Assembly (NCBI RefSeq): GCF_902497855.1
Contig: NZ_CABVHU010000012.1
Location: 1 to 64,000, forward strand
Source: Pseudomonas fluorescens
GTDB lineage: Bacteria > Pseudomonadota > Gammaproteobacteria > Pseudomonadales > Pseudomonadaceae
Length of the DNA: 64,000 bases
Direction: 5' to 3'
In this document: piece by piece, positions 61,857 through 64,000 of the stretch
How positions within the stretch are numbered: position 1 is the first letter of the stretch
Layout of the letters: each line of letters opens with the position of its first letter
The notes under the pieces: generated by a model
Told to the model about the DNA's origin: nothing
What the model saw: the letters and a program-made list of their open reading frames with translations, nothing else
Databases searched by the model: none
Made by a program: the position numbers and the translations under genes

Positions 61857-63065
61857 TCAGTCCTGGCTGACAGCGCCGATCTTGTGCACCGACAAGTCCG
61901 CGCCGTAATACTCTTCTTCCTGACTCAGGCGCAGGCCATGGAACGCCTTGATCACGCCATACACGGCAAAGCCGCCGACCAGCGCCACCACCACGCCCAG
62001 CGCAGTACCGATCAATTGGCTGATCAGGCTGACCCCGCCCAGGCCACCCAATGTCTCCTGGCCGAAGATGCCGCAGGCGATTCCGCCCCAGACGCCGCAC
62101 AAGCCATGCAATGGCCACACCCCCAGGACATCGTCGATCTTCCATTTGCCTTGGGCGGCGGTAAAGCAACCGACAAACAGCGCACCGGCAACGGCACCGG
62201 TCACCAGCGCACCCACCGGGTGCATCAGGTCGGAGCCGGCGCAGATCGCCACCAACCCGGCCAGCGGGCCGTTATGCAGAAAGCCCGGGTCATTGCGCCC
62301 GACGATCAGCGCGGCCACGGTGCCACCGACCATGGCCATCAGCGAATTTACCGCCACCAGGCCGCTGAGACCTTGCAGGGTTTGCGCACTCATCACGTTG
62401 AAACCGAACCAGCCGACGATCAGGATCCACGAACCCAACGCCAGGAAAGGAATGCTCGAGGGGGCGAACGCGACCAGTTTGCCGTCGCGATAACGACCAT
62501 TGCGTGGCCCGAGCAACAACACAGCCGCCAGTGCCAGCCAGCCCCCCATGGCGTGGACCACCACCGAACCTGCAAAATCATGGAAGCTGGCGCCAAAGCG
62601 TTCCAGCAACCAGGCTTGCACGCCAAAGTTGCCGTTCCAGATCATGCCTTCGAAAAACGGATAAATGAACGCCACGATCAAGGCCGTCGCGCACAACTGC
62701 GGGACAAACCGGGCTCGCTCGGCGATCCCGCCGGAAATGATCGCCGGGATCGCCGCGGCAAACGTCAGCAGAAAGAAAAACTTCACCAACCCGTAGCCAT
62801 GATCGGCATTGATCACCGCCGCCGGTTGCATGAAGCTGACCCCATAGGAAATCCAATAGCCTATAAAGAAATAGGCCAGGGTCGAAATCGCGAAGTCGCT
62901 GAGGATCTTCGACAGGGCGTTGACCTGATTCTTCTGGCGGACCGTGCCGACTTCCAGAAAGGCAAAACCGGCGTGCATGGCCAGTACCATGACCGCGCCG
63001 CCGAGAATGAACAAGGTATTGGAGCTATGGATCAGACTGTCCACAGCGCTTTGCAGATTTTCCAT
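61857..63065 (-). CDS. amtB: Ammonium transporter (Amt family)
   Basis: The 402-residue protein has about 11 helices and Amt motifs: MHAGFAFLEVGTVRQKN, FFEGMIWNG, DFAGSVVVHAMGG and a late CGVWGGIACGIFG. The paired pore histidines are in VVHAMGG and WPLHGLCG. It imports ammonium or ammonia. There is no mature-signal sequence of the AmtB type and no glnK next to it, so this is a stand-alone Amt. ATG 63065 was chosen (MENLQSAVDSL). The symbol denotes the family. Confidence 0.85.
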   Translation of the reverse strand: MENLQSAVDSLIHSSNTLFILGGAVMVLAMHAGFAFLEVGTVRQKNQVNALSKILSDFAISTLAYFFIGYWISYGVSFMQPAAVINADHGYGLVKFFFLLTFAAAIPAIISGGIAERARFVPQLCATALIVAFIYPFFEGMIWNGNFGVQAWLLERFGASFHDFAGSVVVHAMGGWLALAAVLLLGPRNGRYRDGKLVAFAPSSIPFLALGSWILIVGWFGFNVMSAQTLQGLSGLVAVNSLMAMVGGTVAALIVGRNDPGFLHNGPLAGLVAICAGSDLMHPVGALVTGAVAGALFVGCFTAAQGKWKIDDVLGVWPLHGLCGVWGGIACGIFGQETLGGLGGVSLISQLIGTALGVVVALVGGFAVYGVIKAFHGLRLSQEEEYYGADLSVHKIGAVSQD

Positions 63066-63083
63066 GGATTGGCAGACCTGAAG

Positions 63084-63128
63084 GCTAAAAAAGCACCAAA
63101 GCAGTTCGCACAGACAATTCATGCACCA
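63084..63128 (-). promoter_or_regulatory. Possible sigma-54 promoter of the ammonium transporter gene
   Basis: Minus strand TGGTGCATGAATTGT (63114-63128) and TGGTGCTTTTTTAGC (63084-63098) have GG spaced from GT or GC as in the -24/-12 consensus; each has one mismatch at the key element. Both could be chance. The rest of the 304-base gap (63066-63369) holds nothing I can support. Confidence 0.25.
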
Positions 63129-63369
63129 AGTTGCAACCTTTGCGGATCGGTACGGGGATCCGATGAGCCACTTTGGCGCACAAGGCTGAAGCCTTTGCGC
63201 GAGGTTTCGTTATTTGAGATAAGGTTTCGCTCGAATCATGCCCGGCAACAGCGCAACGGCGCAGGCGCACGCACCATGACATAGCAAAAGTTGTACCAGT
63301 CATTTGTACTGAACCTTCAGCCAAGGCTCATACTCGAACGCAACAGACGCCACCTACGGAGATCCACCC

Positions 63370-63684
63370 ATGGCCAGCATCAAGGCAAAGACTGCTCAAG
63401 AAATTCTGATGAATGACTTTCAAACACTGGTCAGCGACACCGAGCGGTTGCTGGAACACACGGCGACGCTGGCCGGGGATCAGGCTGATGAATTGCGTTC
63501 GCAAATCCACGACAGCCTGCTGCGTGCCCGGGAAACCCTGAAACTGACCGAAGATTCCCTGCGCGAACGCGGCAAGGCCGCCGTCACCGCGACTGAAGAC
63601 TATGTTCAGGCCAACCCATGGCAATCGGTCGGGATCGCGGCGGGCGTGGGCTTCCTGATTGGCCTGCTGGCCACTCGGCGCTGA
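63370..63684 (+). CDS. DUF883 family protein (ElaB/YqjD-like)
   Basis: The 104-residue protein is a long helix with heptad character (LLEHTATLAGDQADELRSQIHDSLLRARETLKL) and a C-terminal membrane anchor (VGIAAGVGFLIGLLATRR). This is the ElaB/YqjD layout; E. coli YqjD attaches to the inner membrane and binds ribosomes in stationary phase. The ATG lies behind ACGGAG. A holin-like gene follows at 63687 after the usual yqjD-yqjE order. Confidence 0.88.
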   Translation: MASIKAKTAQEILMNDFQTLVSDTERLLEHTATLAGDQADELRSQIHDSLLRARETLKLTEDSLRERGKAAVTATEDYVQANPWQSVGIAAGVGFLIGLLATRR

Positions 63685-63686
63685 TT

Positions 63687-64000
63687 ATGGCTATCGGCGA
63701 ATCCGGCTCGTCCGCGACGGGCCCAAGCTCCTCACCGCGGCGCCTGGGTGCCGCTTTTCTTGGACTGCTGCACAGCCATGTCGAACTGTTCGGCATTGAA
63801 TTGCAGGAACAAAAAGCCCGCACGGTCAGCCTGTTGCTGTTCGCCGGCCTGGCGCTGGTGTTTGCCTTGCTGTTGCTGGTCGGCTTGTCGACGATGGTGT
63901 TGATCCTGTTCTGGGACACCTATCGCCTGCCGGCCATCATCGCGCTCTGCGTGTTTTATACCCTCGCGTGCGTCTTCTGCGGCATGCGGTTGAGAGCGGC
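63687..64000 (+). CDS. Phage holin family/YqjE-like membrane protein, cut by the window edge
   Basis: The visible 104 codons begin MAIGESGSSATGPSSSPRRLGAAF. They continue with a LELQEQKAR-like amphipathic segment (HVELFGIELQEQKARTVSLLLFAG) and two membrane helices (about 47-70 and 78-100). This is the YqjE/Actinobacterial holin-X type that follows yqjD in many proteobacteria. The stop codon lies outside the window. It starts 3 bases after the DUF883 stop, so the two are one operon. Confidence 0.8.
   Translation, partial: MAIGESGSSATGPSSSPRRLGAAFLGLLHSHVELFGIELQEQKARTVSLLLFAGLALVFALLLLVGLSTMVLILFWDTYRLPAIIALCVFYTLACVFCGMRLRA

Noticed and set aside
61855..61857. Stop codons of the antiporter and ammonium transporter genes meeting almost base to base
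   Set aside because: Tight convergent ends are common in compact bacterial genomes. No special structure is visible.

Overview
The window is chromosomal DNA of a fluorescent Pseudomonas, probably of the P. fluorescens species complex. The evidence is the high GC content, two families of Pseudomonas REP hairpins (cores GAGCGAGC-TGCTCGC and GAGCTGGC-TGCCAGC), and three pyoverdine loci whose gene order resembles that of P. aeruginosa. All functional calls come from reading the sequence; no database search was run.

Layout. 1-542: promoter and leader region of an rRNA operon on the minus strand, whose 16S gene lies just beyond the left edge. 543-10038: housekeeping and accessory genes (RhtA-like exporter, TetR/SDR divergent pair, aminopeptidase P, cysteine desulfurase, LysE exporter, VOC protein, haloacetate-dehalogenase-like hydrolase). 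10298-16534: fpvGHJK-fpvCDEF, the inner-membrane machinery that reduces ferripyoverdine and imports the iron. 16749-18471: the MbtH-like gene and pvdH on the opposite strand, each with its own PvdS-type promoter. 19357-24861: two-component system dsbRS diverging from dsbD-dsbE-dsbG. 26011-38994: pvdL, a 4327-residue NRPS that starts the pyoverdine peptide, diverging from the sigma factor gene pvdS. 40109-41122: a PvdS-box-preceded hydroxyornithine acetyltransferase-like gene. 43111-51669: atuR and an acyclic terpene (citronellol/geraniol) gene set atuA-(atuB remnant)-atuC-atuD-atuE-atuF. 51741-64000: exonuclease, ppnP, MOSC protein, cheV remnant, lipid kinase, molybdenum cofactor genes moeA/moaB/mobA, RNA pseudouridine synthase, glutaredoxin, KefB-type antiporter, ammonium transporter, and a DUF883 gene followed by a cut-off holin-like gene.

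How the parts work together. Fur-regulated PvdS would transcribe pvdL, pvdH, the MbtH-like gene and the acetyltransferase: all four have a TAAWT-N16-CGT box. PvdL builds the acylated Glu-D-Tyr-Dab start of the chromophore, PvdH supplies the Dab, and the Fpv genes recover the iron.

The most notable observations concern mobile repeats and gene decay. A REP doublet lies in frame inside fpvD. Another sits between the pvdL promoter and its start codon. atuB is reduced to about 107 bp. The last 67 codons of a cheV-like gene survive next to a lipid kinase gene, ending at a TAG provided by a REP element. One REP family is nested inside another downstream of pvdS. I found no CRISPR array, prophage, insertion sequence or clearly new multigene system.
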